Source: Xanthomonas sp. DAR 80977 (GTDB taxonomy: Bacteria; Pseudomonadota; Gammaproteobacteria; Xanthomonadales; Xanthomonadaceae). From it: a DNA stretch of 64,000 nt. Made by a program: the position numbers and the translations under genes. The stretch's first letter is position 1. Each line of letters starts with the position of its first letter. Shown one piece after another: positions 26,145-35,250 of this stretch. The notes beneath the pieces were generated by a model. It saw nothing but the letters and a program-made list of their open reading frames with translations, made no database searches and was not told the DNA's origin. Location of the stretch: assembly GCF_041240605.1 (NCBI RefSeq), contig NZ_CP162487.1:1371001-1435000 (forward strand). Reading direction: 5' to 3'.

Positions 26145-26978
26145 ATGCAGCCGCGTCATTCGTTCTGGCCCTGGATCCTGGTCGCGGTGCTGGTGGCCGC
26201 CGCCGCGTCGTGGCTGTTCCGCGACAACCTGAGCGCGCTGCTGCGCGGGGCCGAGCCTGCACCTGCCGCGGTGGCGCCGGCACCCGCTTCCGGCGCGGCG
26301 CCGCCCGCGCCCGCGGCGGCAGCGGCCGCAGCGCCGGCGCCGATCCAGCATCCGATCGATCCTGCCGCCGCGGCCGATGCGGCGATCCCGGCGCTGGCCG
26401 ACAGCGACGCGGCGGCGTGGGCCGAACTGGCGACGCTGGCCGGCAGCGAGGCGCCGCTGGCGCTGTTGCTCCGCGACCATCTGATCCAGCGTGCGGTGAC
26501 GATGATCGACAACCTGCCGCAGCGCCGCGTCGCCGCGCGGACCCTGGCGCTGACGCCGGTCCCCGGGCAATTGCAGGTCGCCACCGATGCGGCCGGCGCC
26601 AGCACCATCGCCGAGACCAACGCGCAGCGCTACGCCCCGTACGTGCAGGCCTTCAGCCGGGCCGATGCCGGCGCCATGGTGGCCGCGTACCGGCGCTTCT
26701 ATCCCTTGTTCCAGCAGGCGTATGTGGAGCTGGGCTATCCCCAGGGCTATTTCAACGACCGCCTGGTGCAGGTGATCGACCACCTGCTGCAGGCGCCGCT
26801 GCCGGCGGCGCCTGCAGCGGTGGTCGTCGATGCGCGCACCGGCAAGTACCGCTTCGTCGATCCGGCGCTGGAGTCGCTGTCGGTCGGGCAGAAGGCGCTG
26901 CTGCGCCTGGGGCCGGCGCAGGCCGAGGCGGTGCGCAAGCAATTGCAGGCGATCCGTGCGGCGTTGGTGCGGACCTGA
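26145..26978 (+). CDS. DUF3014 domain membrane-anchored protein
   Basis: A 277-residue protein. An N-terminal anchor (FWPWILVAVLVAAAASWLF, residues 7-25) precedes an alanine/proline-rich linker (about 35-75) and a globular domain. The domain reads LLRDHLIQRAVTMIDNLPQRRVAARTLALTPVPG, YAPYVQAFSRADAGAMVAAYRRFYPLFQQAYVELGYPQGYFNDRLVQVIDHLL and GKYRFVDPALESLSVGQKALLRLGP, which is the DUF3014 pattern. It should be anchored in the inner membrane facing the periplasm. The function is unknown. It is the last gene before a REP cluster. Confidence 0.82.
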   Translation: MQPRHSFWPWILVAVLVAAAASWLFRDNLSALLRGAEPAPAAVAPAPASGAAPPAPAAAAAAAPAPIQHPIDPAAAADAAIPALADSDAAAWAELATLAGSEAPLALLLRDHLIQRAVTMIDNLPQRRVAARTLALTPVPGQLQVATDAAGASTIAETNAQRYAPYVQAFSRADAGAMVAAYRRFYPLFQQAYVELGYPQGYFNDRLVQVIDHLLQAPLPAAPAAVVVDARTGKYRFVDPALESLSVGQKALLRLGPAQAEAVRKQLQAIRAALVRT

Positions 26979-27042
26979 GGGCGATCCTGGTTGGCTGCCG
27001 TACCGGCGTTATGAAGCGTCTTGCGCAGCGTTGCAGGGCTCA

Positions 27043-27162
27043 TGTGGGAGCGACTGCAATCGCTCCCACAAATGTGGCGCGCGCTTCCTCTGCAGGAGCG
27101 GCTTCAGCCGCGACAGAAACCATCCGAAAGTGGTGCCTGTCGCGGCTGAAGCCGCTCCTGCA
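27043..27162. repeat. Cluster of three REP-type palindromes
   Basis: Unit 1 (27043-27070) is a self-contained palindrome starting TGTGGGAGCGA and ending TCGCTCCCACA. Units 2 (27091-27114) and 3 (27139-27162) are 24-base GGAGCGGCTTCAGCCGC-type REPs, perfect reverse complements of each other separated by 24 bases. They are the same family as the units near 300-495. They sit between the convergent ends of the DUF3014 and glutathione transferase genes, where a large hairpin can terminate or stabilise both transcripts. Confidence 0.85.
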
Positions 27163-27230
27163 AGCGCAATCGGGTCAGGCTGGCGCAGGGACTCCCGCGA
27201 TCGGCCATGCGCAGCGCATGCCGCGCGGCC

Positions 27231-27935
27231 TCACCCATCCAGCTCCGGATACCGCCGGAAAATCCCGTTGTCGTTGAACGGCAGGCGCCGCGCCGAGGCC
27301 AGGTAGGCCGCGACGCCGGGGCGTTCGGACACGCGCTGCTGCAGGGTGCGCAGCTGCGGCAGCTTCGGCGAGAGTTTCTTCATCGCGTTGGGGAAGGCGT
27401 AGTCCAGCCCGCTCATCAGCTGGAACAGCGACAGGTCCACGTAGGAATGTTCGCGCAGCGCATGGCGCCCGCCGCCCTGGCCCAGCACCTGCTCGAAGTA
27501 GCCCAGGAACTTCGGCAGCCGCTGCGTGCGCAGGTCCTCGGCGCGGCGCTTGGCTTCGGGCTTCTGGTCTTCGTAGTACAGCGTGCTGGCGACGGGATGG
27601 TGGCTGTCGTGGATCTCGGTCACCAGGTCGGCGATCGTCAGCTGCAACTGCAGCGCCTGCGTGCGCCGCGACTCGCTGTCCGGCACCAGGCCCAGCGACG
27701 GCCCCAGGTAGTGCAGGATGTTGGCGACCTGCGCGATCACCAGCCGCCCGGCCTTCAGGAACGGCGGCGCGAACGGCCGCACGCCCGGCTGCGCGCCGTC
27801 GAGGAACGGCTGCATGGCCGCATCGCCTTCCTCGCGGGCGACGTCGCGGTAGGCCGCGCCGGCATCCTCCAGCGCCAGCCGCACGAACTCGCCACGGCCC
27901 TGGATGCCGGTCCAGTAATAGAGTTCGTAGTGCAT
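27231..27935 (-). CDS. Glutathione S-transferase
   Basis: A 234-residue two-domain protein. The N-terminal thioredoxin-like domain begins MHYELYYWTGIQGRGEFVRLALEDAGA. The beta3 cis-proline region is FAPPFLKAGRLVIAQVANILHYLG, where the usual P-x-L-x-D...QS is partly changed. An all-helical C-terminal domain follows (SYVDLSLFQLMSGLDYAFPNAM). AGGAG precedes the ATG at 27933-27935. It probably conjugates glutathione to electrophiles or reduces peroxides in the cytoplasm; the specific class is unclear because the QS motif is altered. Confidence 0.85.
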   Translation of the reverse strand: MHYELYYWTGIQGRGEFVRLALEDAGAAYRDVAREEGDAAMQPFLDGAQPGVRPFAPPFLKAGRLVIAQVANILHYLGPSLGLVPDSESRRTQALQLQLTIADLVTEIHDSHHPVASTLYYEDQKPEAKRRAEDLRTQRLPKFLGYFEQVLGQGGGRHALREHSYVDLSLFQLMSGLDYAFPNAMKKLSPKLPQLRTLQQRVSERPGVAAYLASARRLPFNDNGIFRRYPELDG

Positions 27936-28155
27936 TGCGGCTCCTGTGCGGGAATGTTCGGAAGCGCGAGGGTAGGCGCTGTACGGGTAGCGGCGTGTGA
28001 CCATGCCGCGACCCGTGCAGGGGCGCCGCGCGGCGGGCCGGAGCCAGGGCAGGATGCAGCGGCGGCAGGCGACGCATGGCGCGGTTGCCGCCGCGCGACA
28101 CGGGTCGCGGACCCGGTGGCCGGGCGGCGCAGGCGTATACAGCCGGCCCCGCGGC

Positions 28156-28183
28156 CTTGAAACATGCCGCGCCAACCGCATTT
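28156..28183 (+). promoter_or_regulatory. Heat-shock (sigma-32) promoter of clpB
   Basis: CTTGAAA (28156-28162), 13 bases, then CCGCATTT (28176-28183). The sigma-32 consensus is CTTGAAA with N11-16 and CCCCATNT, so both boxes and the spacing match. It lies about 50 bases before the clpB start, as expected for a chaperone gene. Confidence 0.8.
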
Positions 28184-28231
28184 GACTAGCATGCCGGCAA
28201 GGCCGGCCTCCCTTTTCAGAGGAACTTCCCG

Positions 28232-30817
28232 ATGCGGATGGACAAGCTCACGTCGCGTTTCCAGCAGGCGCTGGCCGACGCCCAGTCGCTGGCCGTGGGC
28301 CGCGATCACACCATCGTCGAGCCGGTGCACGTGTTCACCGCGCTGCTCGACCAGTCCGGCGGCAGCACCCGGCCGCTGCTGGCGCAGGCCGGCGTCAACG
28401 TGCCGGTGCTGCGCGAGCGGCTGGGCGAGGCGCTGGAAAAGCTGCCCAAGGTCAGCGGCCAGCCCGGCAACCTGTCGATCGGCAACGACCTGAGCCGGCT
28501 GCTCAACCAGACCGACAAGCTGGCGCAGCAGCACAACGACCAGTTCATCGCCAGCGAGTGGTTCGTGCTGGCCGCGGCCGACGATGCCGGCGCGCTGGGC
28601 CTGGCGCTGCGCGCCGCCGGCGCCGACAAGAAGAAGATCGAAGCGGCCATCGACAAGCTGCGCGGCGGCGACACCGTGCAGTCGGAGAACGCCGAAGACC
28701 AGCGCCAGGCGCTGGAGAAGTACACCGTCGACCTCACCGCGCGCGCCGAGAGCGGCAAGCTCGATCCGGTGATCGGCCGCGACGAGGAAATCCGCCGCAC
28801 CATCCAGGTGTTGCAGCGGCGCACCAAGAACAACCCGGTGCTGATCGGCGAACCCGGCGTCGGCAAGACCGCCATCGTCGAGGGCCTGGCCCAGCGCATC
28901 GTCAACGGCGAGGTGCCGGAAGGCCTGCGCGGCCGCCGCGTGCTGTCGCTGGACATGGGCGCGCTGATCGCCGGCGCCAAGTTCCGCGGCGAGTTCGAGG
29001 AGCGGCTCAAGGGCGTGCTCAACGACCTGTCCAAGACCGAAGGCCAGGTCATCCTGTTCATCGACGAACTGCACACCATGGTCGGCGCCGGCAAGGCCGA
29101 CGGCGCGATGGATGCGGGCAACATGCTCAAGCCGGCGCTGGCGCGCGGCGAGCTGCACTGCATCGGCGCCACCACGCTGGACGAGTACCGCAAGTACATC
29201 GAGAAGGACGCCGCGCTGGAGCGGCGCTTCCAGAAGGTGTTCGTCGGCGAACCGACCGTGGAGGACACCATCGCGATCCTGCGCGGGCTCAAGGAGCGCT
29301 ACGCGGTGCACCACGGCGTGGAGATCACCGACCCGGCGATCGTCGCCGCGGCCACGCTGTCCAACCGCTACATCACCGACCGCCAGCTGCCGGACAAGGC
29401 CATCGACCTGATGGACGAGGCCGCCAGCCGCATCCGCATGGAGATCGACTCCAAGCCGGAGGAACTGGACCGCCTGGAGCGGCGCCTGATCCAGCTGAAG
29501 ATCCAGCGCGAGATGCTGAAGAAGGAGAAGGACGAGGCCTCGCGGCAGCGCCTGGCCGACCTGGAGAGCGACATCGACAAGCTCGAGCGCGAGTTCTCCG
29601 ACCTCGACGAGGTGTGGAAGTCGGAGAAGGCCGCGCTGCAGGGCGCGACCAGGATCAAGGAGCAGATCGAGCAGGCGCGGGTCGAGCTGGAGGCGGCGCA
29701 GCGGCGCCAGGACTACGCCAAGATGAGCGAGATCCAGTACGGCCTGCTGCCGAACCTGGAGAAGCAGCTGGCCGCGGCCGGCGATGCCGAGCATCACGAC
29801 TTCACCCTGGTGCAGGACCGCGTCACCGCCGAGGAGATCGCCGAGGTGGTGTCGCGCTGGACCGGCATCCCGGTCAGCAAGATGCTCGAGGGCGAGCGCG
29901 ACAAGCTGCTGCGCATGGAGGACGAACTGCACCGGCGCGTGGTCGGCCAGGAAGAGGCGATCAAGGTGGTATCCGACGCGGTGCGGCGCTCGCGCGCCGG
30001 CCTGTCCGATCCGAACCGGCCCAGCGGCTCGTTCCTGTTCCTGGGCCCCACCGGCGTCGGCAAGACCGAGCTGTGCAAGGCGCTGGCCGATTTCCTGTTC
30101 GACAGCACCGACGCCATGATCCGCATCGACATGAGCGAGTTCATGGAGAAGCATTCGGTGGCGCGGCTGATCGGCGCGCCTCCGGGCTACGTCGGCTACG
30201 AGGAAGGCGGCTATCTCACCGAGGCGGTGCGGCGCCGGCCGTATTCGCTGATCCTGCTCGACGAGGTGGAGAAGGCGCACAGCGACGTGTTCAACATCCT
30301 GCTGCAGGTGCTCGACGACGGCCGCCTCACCGACGGCCAGGGCCGCACCGTGGACTTCCGCAACACCGTCATCGTGATGACCTCGAACCTGGGCTCGCAC
30401 CAGATCCAGGAACTGAGCGGCGACGGCTCGGCCGAGGCCTACACGCAGATGAAGGCGGCGGTGATGGGCGTGGTGCAGGCGCATTTCCGCCCGGAATTCG
30501 TCAACCGGCTGGACGACATCGTGGTGTTCCACCCGCTGGACAAGGCGCAGATCAAGTCGATCGCGCGGATCCAGCTGGGCGGCCTGGACAAGCGCCTGGC
30601 CGAGCGCGGCCTGAAGATCGAACTCAGCGACCGCGCGCTGGAACTGCTCGGCAACGTCGGCTTCGATCCGGTGTACGGGGCGCGGCCGCTGAAGCGCGCG
30701 ATCCAGTCGCAGCTGGAGAATCCGCTGGCGCAGCAGATCCTGTCCGGGCAGTTCCTCGGCGGCGACACCATCCGCGTGGATGCCGAGGGCGGGCACCTCA
30801 CCTTCCACAAGGCCTGA
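28232..30817 (+). CDS. clpB: ATP-dependent disaggregase ClpB
   Basis: An 861-residue Hsp100 chaperone, the normal length. An N-terminal Clp_N double repeat (about 1-145) is followed by nucleotide-binding domain 1 with Walker A GEPGVGKT at 206-213 and [10 protein letters not shown]. The ClpB-specific coiled-coil middle domain comes next (about 410-525, [19 protein letters not shown]). Nucleotide-binding domain 2 has [17 protein letters not shown] pore-loop, [10 protein letters not shown] and C-terminal sensor-2 GARPLKR. There is no ClpP-binding IGF/IGL loop, which separates it from ClpA/C. It works with DnaK to dissolve protein aggregates. AGAGGAA ribosome site; the N-terminus [11 protein letters not shown] aligns with E. 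coli ClpB. Confidence 0.98.
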   Translation: MRMDKLTSRFQQALADAQSLAVGRDHTIVEPVHVFTALLDQSGGSTRPLLAQAGVNVPVLRERLGEALEKLPKVSGQPGNLSIGNDLSRLLNQTDKLAQQHNDQFIASEWFVLAAADDAGALGLALRAAGADKKKIEAAIDKLRGGDTVQSENAEDQRQALEKYTVDLTARAESGKLDPVIGRDEEIRRTIQVLQRRTKNNPVLIGEPGVGKTAIVEGLAQRIVNGEVPEGLRGRRVLSLDMGALIAGAKFRGEFEERLKGVLNDLSKTEGQVILFIDELHTMVGAGKADGAMDAGNMLKPALARGELHCIGATTLDEYRKYIEKDAALERRFQKVFVGEPTVEDTIAILRGLKERYAVHHGVEITDPAIVAAATLSNRYITDRQLPDKAIDLMDEAASRIRMEIDSKPEELDRLERRLIQLKIQREMLKKEKDEASRQRLADLESDIDKLEREFSDLDEVWKSEKAALQGATRIKEQIEQARVELEAAQRRQDYAKMSEIQYGLLPNLEKQLAAAGDAEHHDFTLVQDRVTAEEIAEVVSRWTGIPVSKMLEGERDKLLRMEDELHRRVVGQEEAIKVVSDAVRRSRAGLSDPNRPSGSFLFLGPTGVGKTELCKALADFLFDSTDAMIRIDMSEFMEKHSVARLIGAPPGYVGYEEGGYLTEAVRRRPYSLILLDEVEKAHSDVFNILLQVLDDGRLTDGQGRTVDFRNTVIVMTSNLGSHQIQELSGDGSAEAYTQMKAAVMGVVQAHFRPEFVNRLDDIVVFHPLDKAQIKSIARIQLGGLDKRLAERGLKIELSDRALELLGNVGFDPVYGARPLKRAIQSQLENPLAQQILSGQFLGGDTIRVDAEGGHLTFHKA

Positions 30818-30858
30818 GGCGCGCCGAAGCGCCGGTCGATTCCATTGCCCGATCGGTA

Positions 30859-30890
30859 GCCGGCGCCGTTGCAACGGCGCCGGCTTCTTT
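30859..30890 (+). terminator. Terminator of clpB
   Basis: A perfect 12-bp stem GCCGGCGCCGTT/AACGGCGCCGGC with a 2-base gap, then TTCTTT, 40 bases after the clpB stop. It also sits just past the end of the convergent gene, so it may insulate both. Confidence 0.85.
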
Positions 30891-30915
30891 CCTGCCACGC
30901 GGCGGCGCGTGGCGC

Positions 30916-31668
30916 CTATTTCGCCAGGGAAAGCGAGATTTCCGCCACGCATGCCGCCTCGGGGTGGGCGCGTTGTTCGACGAACAGGCCCTGCAGCGTG
31001 GCTCCGACGGCAAGCTTGTCGCGCCGGAAGCTGGCGCTGACGCCATCGTCGGAGTCCGCGAACTGCCGGCTGGGCGGCTCCAGCGAGTCGTACTGCTTGG
31101 AGAATCCGGCGGCGGCCAGCCTGTCCGCCAATTGGCCGAGCCGCAGCGGGCACGTCCCGCCCATGTCGCGATAGCGGTAGCCCTGCTCGCCATCCGCGGA
31201 CGCCGCGGGATCCGCGTGCGAACTGATGGAGAGCGAGAGCGATGCCTCTTCCGGCGTGTACGTCGCTTCGATCCGTTGCTGGAGTGCCGTGCCCGGTGCA
31301 TCGACGTAGGCGACGAAGACGCTGCCGACCGGTTGCGGCGGCGAGGGATTCCACGGCTCGGCGCGTGGCGGCGGCAGCATGCCAGGAACGAAATCGACGT
31401 CGAACCGATCGCATAGGTGGGCAAACTTCAAGGCCGCCTCGTCGCCGGCGATCACCGCGTCGAGCACGCCGAGATAGCGTTGCGTCAGCACCGTCGCCGA
31501 CACGCTGTCGGCGGACGTGCGCTCTGCGGCATGTCGCTGCTGCCGCGCATCGCAATCGCCTGGCTGGCGCCATTGCTCCATGGCGTAGGACGGCGGCGAC
31601 GCGGCCCGCGCGAACGCCGGCAGGGCGAGCACCAGCAGCGAGAGCGAGCGGATGGCGGCGTGTTTCAT
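30916..31668 (-). CDS. Secreted hypothetical protein
   Basis: A 250-residue protein with a clear signal peptide (MKHAAIRSLSLLVLALPAFARA, cleavage near 22). The mature protein has five cysteines (GDCDA, HLCDRF, GTCPL, ACVAE and one more early) but no motif I recognise. The N-terminal part YAMEQWRQPGDCDARQQRHAAERTSADS and a central DAPGTALQQRIEATYTPEEASLSLSISSHAD suggest a beta-rich periplasmic protein. It is convergent with clpB and divergent from metY. The start at 31666-31668 was chosen because it opens the signal peptide; the frame continues upstream without a better site. Confidence 0.72.
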   Translation of the reverse strand: MKHAAIRSLSLLVLALPAFARAASPPSYAMEQWRQPGDCDARQQRHAAERTSADSVSATVLTQRYLGVLDAVIAGDEAALKFAHLCDRFDVDFVPGMLPPPRAEPWNPSPPQPVGSVFVAYVDAPGTALQQRIEATYTPEEASLSLSISSHADPAASADGEQGYRYRDMGGTCPLRLGQLADRLAAAGFSKQYDSLEPPSRQFADSDDGVSASFRRDKLAVGATLQGLFVEQRAHPEAACVAEISLSLAK

Positions 31669-31866
31669 CGGGGCGAGCGTCCTGCATGCGGTCCGGCCCA
31701 TCATACGAGGCGCCTGCGCACTGCCGCATCGGTGCGACTGCCAGCCGCGCAAGCTCCCGGACTGCGAACGCGCTGACAACCCGGCGGCATGGCCTCATAA
31801 CCGCAGGTTTGCATGCCCCGCCGCGCAGGGCGCTATCGTCTCGGCTCCTCTTGCCGAGACCCGCCC

Positions 31867-33153
31867 ATGTCCGACCCGAACTGGAAGCTGGAAACCATCG
31901 CCGTGCATGGCGGCTACCGCCCCGACCCGACCACGCGCGCGGTGGCGGTGCCGATCTACCAGACCGTGGCCTATGCCTTCGACGACACCCAGCACGGCGC
32001 CGACCTGTTCGACCTGAAGGTGCAGGGCAACATCTACAGCCGCATCATGAATCCCACCACCGACGTGCTGGAACAGCGCATCGCCGCGCTGGAAGGCGGC
32101 ATCGGCGCGCTGGCGGTGGCCTCCGGGCAGGCGGCGGTGACCTATGCGATCCAGACCATCGCCGAGGCCGGCGACAACATCGTCTCCTCCAGCGCGTTGT
32201 ACGGCGGCACCTACAACCTGTTCGCGCATACCCTGCCGCTGTCGGGCATCGAGACCCGCTTCGCCGACTACCGCGAGCCCGACGCGTTCGCCGGGCTGAT
32301 CGACGAGCGCACCAAGGCGATCTTCGTCGAGTCGATCGGCAATCCGCGCGGCAACGTCACCGACCTGGAAGCGGTCGCCAAGGTGGCGCATGCGCACGGC
32401 GTGCCGCTGATCGTCGACAACACCGTGCCCACGCCGTACCTGCTGCGGCCGATCGACTTCGGCGCCGACATCGTGGTGCATTCGCTGACCAAGTACCTGG
32501 GCGGGCACGGCACCAGCCTGGGCGGGGCGATCGTGGATTCGGGCAAGTTCCCGTGGGCCGCGCATGCGCAGCGTTTCCGCCGGCTCAACGAACCGGACGT
32601 CAGCTACCACGGCGTGGTCTATACCGAGGCGCTGGGCGAGGCCGCCTACATCGGCCGCGCGCGGGTGGTGCCGCTGCGCAACACCGGCGCGGCGCTGTCG
32701 CCGTTCAATGCGTTCCAACTCCTGCAGGGCATCGAGACGCTGCCGCTGCGGATGGACCGGATCAACCAGAACACGCTGGCGGTGGCCAGGCACCTGCAGA
32801 CCGAGGCCAAGGTGGAATGGGTCAACTACGCGGGGCTGCCCGGGCATCCGGAGCATGCGCTGGCGCAGAAGTACCTGCGCGGGCACGGCTCGGGCGTGCT
32901 CACCTTCGGCCTGCGCGGCGGCCGCGCCGCCGGCGCGCGCTTCCTCGACGCGCTGCAGCTGTTCACCCGGCTGGTGAACATCGGCGACGCCAAGTCGCTG
33001 GCCACGCATCCGGCCTCGACCACGCACCGCCAGCTGTCGCCGCAGGAACTGGAGCGCAGCGGGGTCAGCGAGGACACGGTGCGGCTGTCGGTCGGCATCG
33101 AGCACATCGACGACCTGCTCGCCGACCTGCGCCAGGCGCTGGCGCAGGCCTGA
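31867..33153 (+). CDS. metY: O-acetylhomoserine (thiol)-lyase family enzyme
   Basis: A 428-residue PLP enzyme of the Cys/Met metabolism family. The N-terminus LETIAVHGGYRPDPTTRAVAVPIYQTVAYAFDD, YSRIMNPTTDVLEQRIAALEGG and the PLP site VHSLTKYLGGHGTSLGG (Lys209, with Asp184 in VDNTV) are typical. So is the C-terminal LVNIGDAKSLATHPASTTH. Length and the FDD/KVQGNIYSR phrasing fit O-acetylhomoserine sulfhydrylase, which makes homocysteine from O-acetylhomoserine and sulfide, rather than the shorter MetB or MetC. ATG 31867 is preceded by CCGCCC without a strong ribosome site. Confidence 0.9.
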   Translation: MSDPNWKLETIAVHGGYRPDPTTRAVAVPIYQTVAYAFDDTQHGADLFDLKVQGNIYSRIMNPTTDVLEQRIAALEGGIGALAVASGQAAVTYAIQTIAEAGDNIVSSSALYGGTYNLFAHTLPLSGIETRFADYREPDAFAGLIDERTKAIFVESIGNPRGNVTDLEAVAKVAHAHGVPLIVDNTVPTPYLLRPIDFGADIVVHSLTKYLGGHGTSLGGAIVDSGKFPWAAHAQRFRRLNEPDVSYHGVVYTEALGEAAYIGRARVVPLRNTGAALSPFNAFQLLQGIETLPLRMDRINQNTLAVARHLQTEAKVEWVNYAGLPGHPEHALAQKYLRGHGSGVLTFGLRGGRAAGARFLDALQLFTRLVNIGDAKSLATHPASTTHRQLSPQELERSGVSEDTVRLSVGIEHIDDLLADLRQALAQA

Positions 33154-33497
33154 CCCGGCCCGGGGCGCGCGCGGTGGCCGCCTGGGCGCCGCTGCCGCGA
33201 AACACGCCATCGGCCGCGCGGCGGCAGCGGACAGCTCGGCGAAAGGATGGCGCGCCACGCTAGGGCGTGTCATCCATCCCGAGCAGGCCGCGCCGGGTCT
33301 GGCGTGCCGTCGGCTGGCGGTGCGTGGCGTCGCGTCAGGCTGGGCGGTCAGGCCGAGCCGCGTGCCGCCGGCGGACGGCCTGCCAGGCACGGCCCGCCAG
33401 GCCGCTGTCGGCGCGACCTGCTCCGGGATGGACGGCACGCCCGTGTGCCCGGCCGCCGTGCCGGCATTGCCGTGTCCGCAGGCCAGGAGCGCTCGCC
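33154..33497. other. Intergenic, no gene seen
   Basis: 344 bases between metY and the hydroxylase gene. A CTAGGGCGTGTCATCC string near 33260-33275 is locally distinctive, but no partner repeat was found in the window. The rest is GC-rich without a T-tract hairpin; the ribosome site of the next gene (AGGAG) ends it. Confidence 0.4.
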
Positions 33498-34625
33498 ATG
33501 TCGTCCATCCCGCATGCCTGGTCGGTCGTGGTCGCCGCGGTGGCCGACCATGCGGTGGCGCCATTGCTGGCGGCGCTGCACCTGACCGGGCTCAGCGACG
33601 ATCCGCGCGAGATCGCCGCGGCGTTGCTGATCGCGGCCTTGCAGCTGTGCATCATCGGCGTGCTGTTCCGCCCGCTGGAGAGCCTGTGGCCGGCCGAGCG
33701 CTGGGAGCACCGGCGCCTGGCCAGGATCGACTTCCACTACACCTGGCTGATGCTGGTCGGGGTGTTCCCGCTGTTCTCGTTCCTGATCCTGACCCCGCTG
33801 GCCAATGCGCTGGGCGGTGCCGATGCCAGCGCGGCGGCGGCACCCGAGTTCGGCCTGCGCCATGCGTGGCCGTGGCTGGACCGGCATCCGCTGGCCTTGT
33901 TCGCGCTGTACTACCTGGCCTACGACTTCACCTACTACTGGATGCACCGGGTGCAGCACTGGCTGCCGTGGTGGTGGGCGATGCACAGCATGCACCACAG
34001 CCAGCGCCAGCTCAGTTGCTGGGCCAACGACCGCAGCAACTACCTGGACGGCGCGCTGCAGTCCTTCGTGCTGGCCGCGGTGGGCGTGGCGTTCGGCATC
34101 GCCGCCGACGAGTTCGCCTGGCTGATGCTGCTCGGCGAACTGGTGCAGAACCTGTCGCATGCCAACGTGCGCTTCGGGTTCGGGCCGGTGCTGGACAAGA
34201 TCCTGGTCGATCCGCGTTTCCATCGCCTGCACCACATGCGCGTGGATCCGCAGCGGCCGAACCTGCACAACTGCAATTTCGGCCAGGTGTTCGCGTTCTG
34301 GGACGTGCTGTTCGGCACCGCGCTGTACGGCGAGCCGCTGCGTCCCACCGGGGTCGGCGACCCGATGGTGGACCGCGACAACGAGCTCGGGCTGGTCGCG
34401 CTGCAACTGGAGGGGTTGAAGCGGTTCTGGGGCGCGGTGCGGCGCCGTGCCGGATGGAGGCCGGGCGAGGTCGCCTTCAGCGAGGACTATGTGCCGATCC
34501 CGGTCGCGCACGTTCCGGTCGAGCATGCGGCGGCGAGCGAATCCGCGGCAGTGGCCGGTGCGGCCGCCGAGGCCACGGTGCAGGGCGGTTCCCGCGTCCC
34601 CAGCGGTCTGCTCGGGAGCGGATGA
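33498..34625 (+). CDS. Fatty acid hydroxylase/sterol desaturase superfamily membrane protein
   Basis: A 375-residue integral membrane protein with AGGAG upstream of ATG 33498. The di-iron histidine clusters of the superfamily are visible in order: YYWMHRVQHW (HxxxH), AMHSMHHSQRQ (HxxHH), a further His in NLSHANV, and FHRLHHMR (HxxHH). Hydrophobic segments lie at about 40-60, 75-95, 140-160 and 195-235. An alanine-rich tail of about 40 residues follows the domain. It should hydroxylate or desaturate a lipid at the inner membrane; substrate unknown (fatty acid, sterol or carotenoid-like). Confidence 0.88.
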   Translation: MSSIPHAWSVVVAAVADHAVAPLLAALHLTGLSDDPREIAAALLIAALQLCIIGVLFRPLESLWPAERWEHRRLARIDFHYTWLMLVGVFPLFSFLILTPLANALGGADASAAAAPEFGLRHAWPWLDRHPLALFALYYLAYDFTYYWMHRVQHWLPWWWAMHSMHHSQRQLSCWANDRSNYLDGALQSFVLAAVGVAFGIAADEFAWLMLLGELVQNLSHANVRFGFGPVLDKILVDPRFHRLHHMRVDPQRPNLHNCNFGQVFAFWDVLFGTALYGEPLRPTGVGDPMVDRDNELGLVALQLEGLKRFWGAVRRRAGWRPGEVAFSEDYVPIPVAHVPVEHAAASESAAVAGAAAEATVQGGSRVPSGLLGSG

Positions 34626-34633
34626 CCGCTCCT

Positions 34634-34671
34634 GGCGGCGCGGCGCCGCTGCAGTGCGGCGCCGCGCCGCC
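34634..34671. terminator. Very stable GC hairpin between convergent genes
   Basis: A perfect 16-bp stem starting GGCGGCGCGGCGCCGC, loop TGCAGT, lies entirely in the 52-base gap between the hydroxylase stop and the psiF stop. There is no T-tract on either strand. It probably serves as a two-way transcript end or stabiliser. Confidence 0.6.
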
Positions 34672-34677
34672 GGCCGA

Positions 34678-34992
34678 TCACTGCTTCTTCAGGCAGCCGC
34701 TCATGAAGGTCTTGCGCGCATCGCCCTGCAGCTTCTGCGTGGCCGCCTTGGCATTGCAGTCCTTCATCCGCTGCTGCGAGGCGTTGCCGGACGCCGGCGC
34801 CGCACTGTCGCCGCTGAGGCAGGCCTTCTGCGCGGCCTTGTAGTCGTCGCCTTTCTTGCCCTTGTTCTGGGCCGAGCACTTGGCCATCAACGACTGCTGG
34901 GCGGTCTGCGGCTTGGCCGCGGCATCGGCCAACAGCGGGGCGGCGCCCAGGCTCAGCAGCAGGCACATGGCGAGGGAGATGGAACGGGTCAT
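34678..34992 (-). CDS. psiF: PsiF-family phosphate starvation-inducible protein
   Basis: A 104-residue secreted protein: signal peptide (ISLAMCLLLSLGAAPLLADA, cleavage near 24), then two PsiF repeats. Each has a C...C pair around a lysine-rich loop: LMAKCSAQNKGKKGDDYKAAQKACLSG and RMKDCNAKAATQKLQGDARKTFMSGCLKK. The E. coli psiF is induced on phosphate starvation with phoA; no pho box was identified here. The function is unknown. The start at 34990-34992 opens the signal peptide; the frame extends upstream but as arginine-rich shadow. Confidence 0.88.
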   Translation of the reverse strand: MTRSISLAMCLLLSLGAAPLLADAAAKPQTAQQSLMAKCSAQNKGKKGDDYKAAQKACLSGDSAAPASGNASQQRMKDCNAKAATQKLQGDARKTFMSGCLKKQ

Positions 34993-35250
34993 GGCAGTGG
35001 TCCGGTCGGGTGGTGCGCGCATCCTGCGCCCGCGGATCTGACCGAACTGTGACTCGGTTCGCTGACCGGCGCACCGGCGTGAGAATCGGTCCGGTGGCTG
35101 GCCGCGTTGGAACGTCGCGGCGCGCGCGCCGGGTCGGCATCGGCCAGTTCGACCATCATGCCGACAGGCGGGCCGCCGGCCGCTCCAGCCCGCGCGCGGG
35201 CGCAGCGGCTGCCGCCACTGGCCGACGCGCATCCGCACCTCGCACCGCAC

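Noticed and set aside
33260-33275. CTAGGGCGTGTCATCC as an insertion-sequence end
   Set aside because: No inverted partner, target-site duplication or transposase fragment was found nearby.
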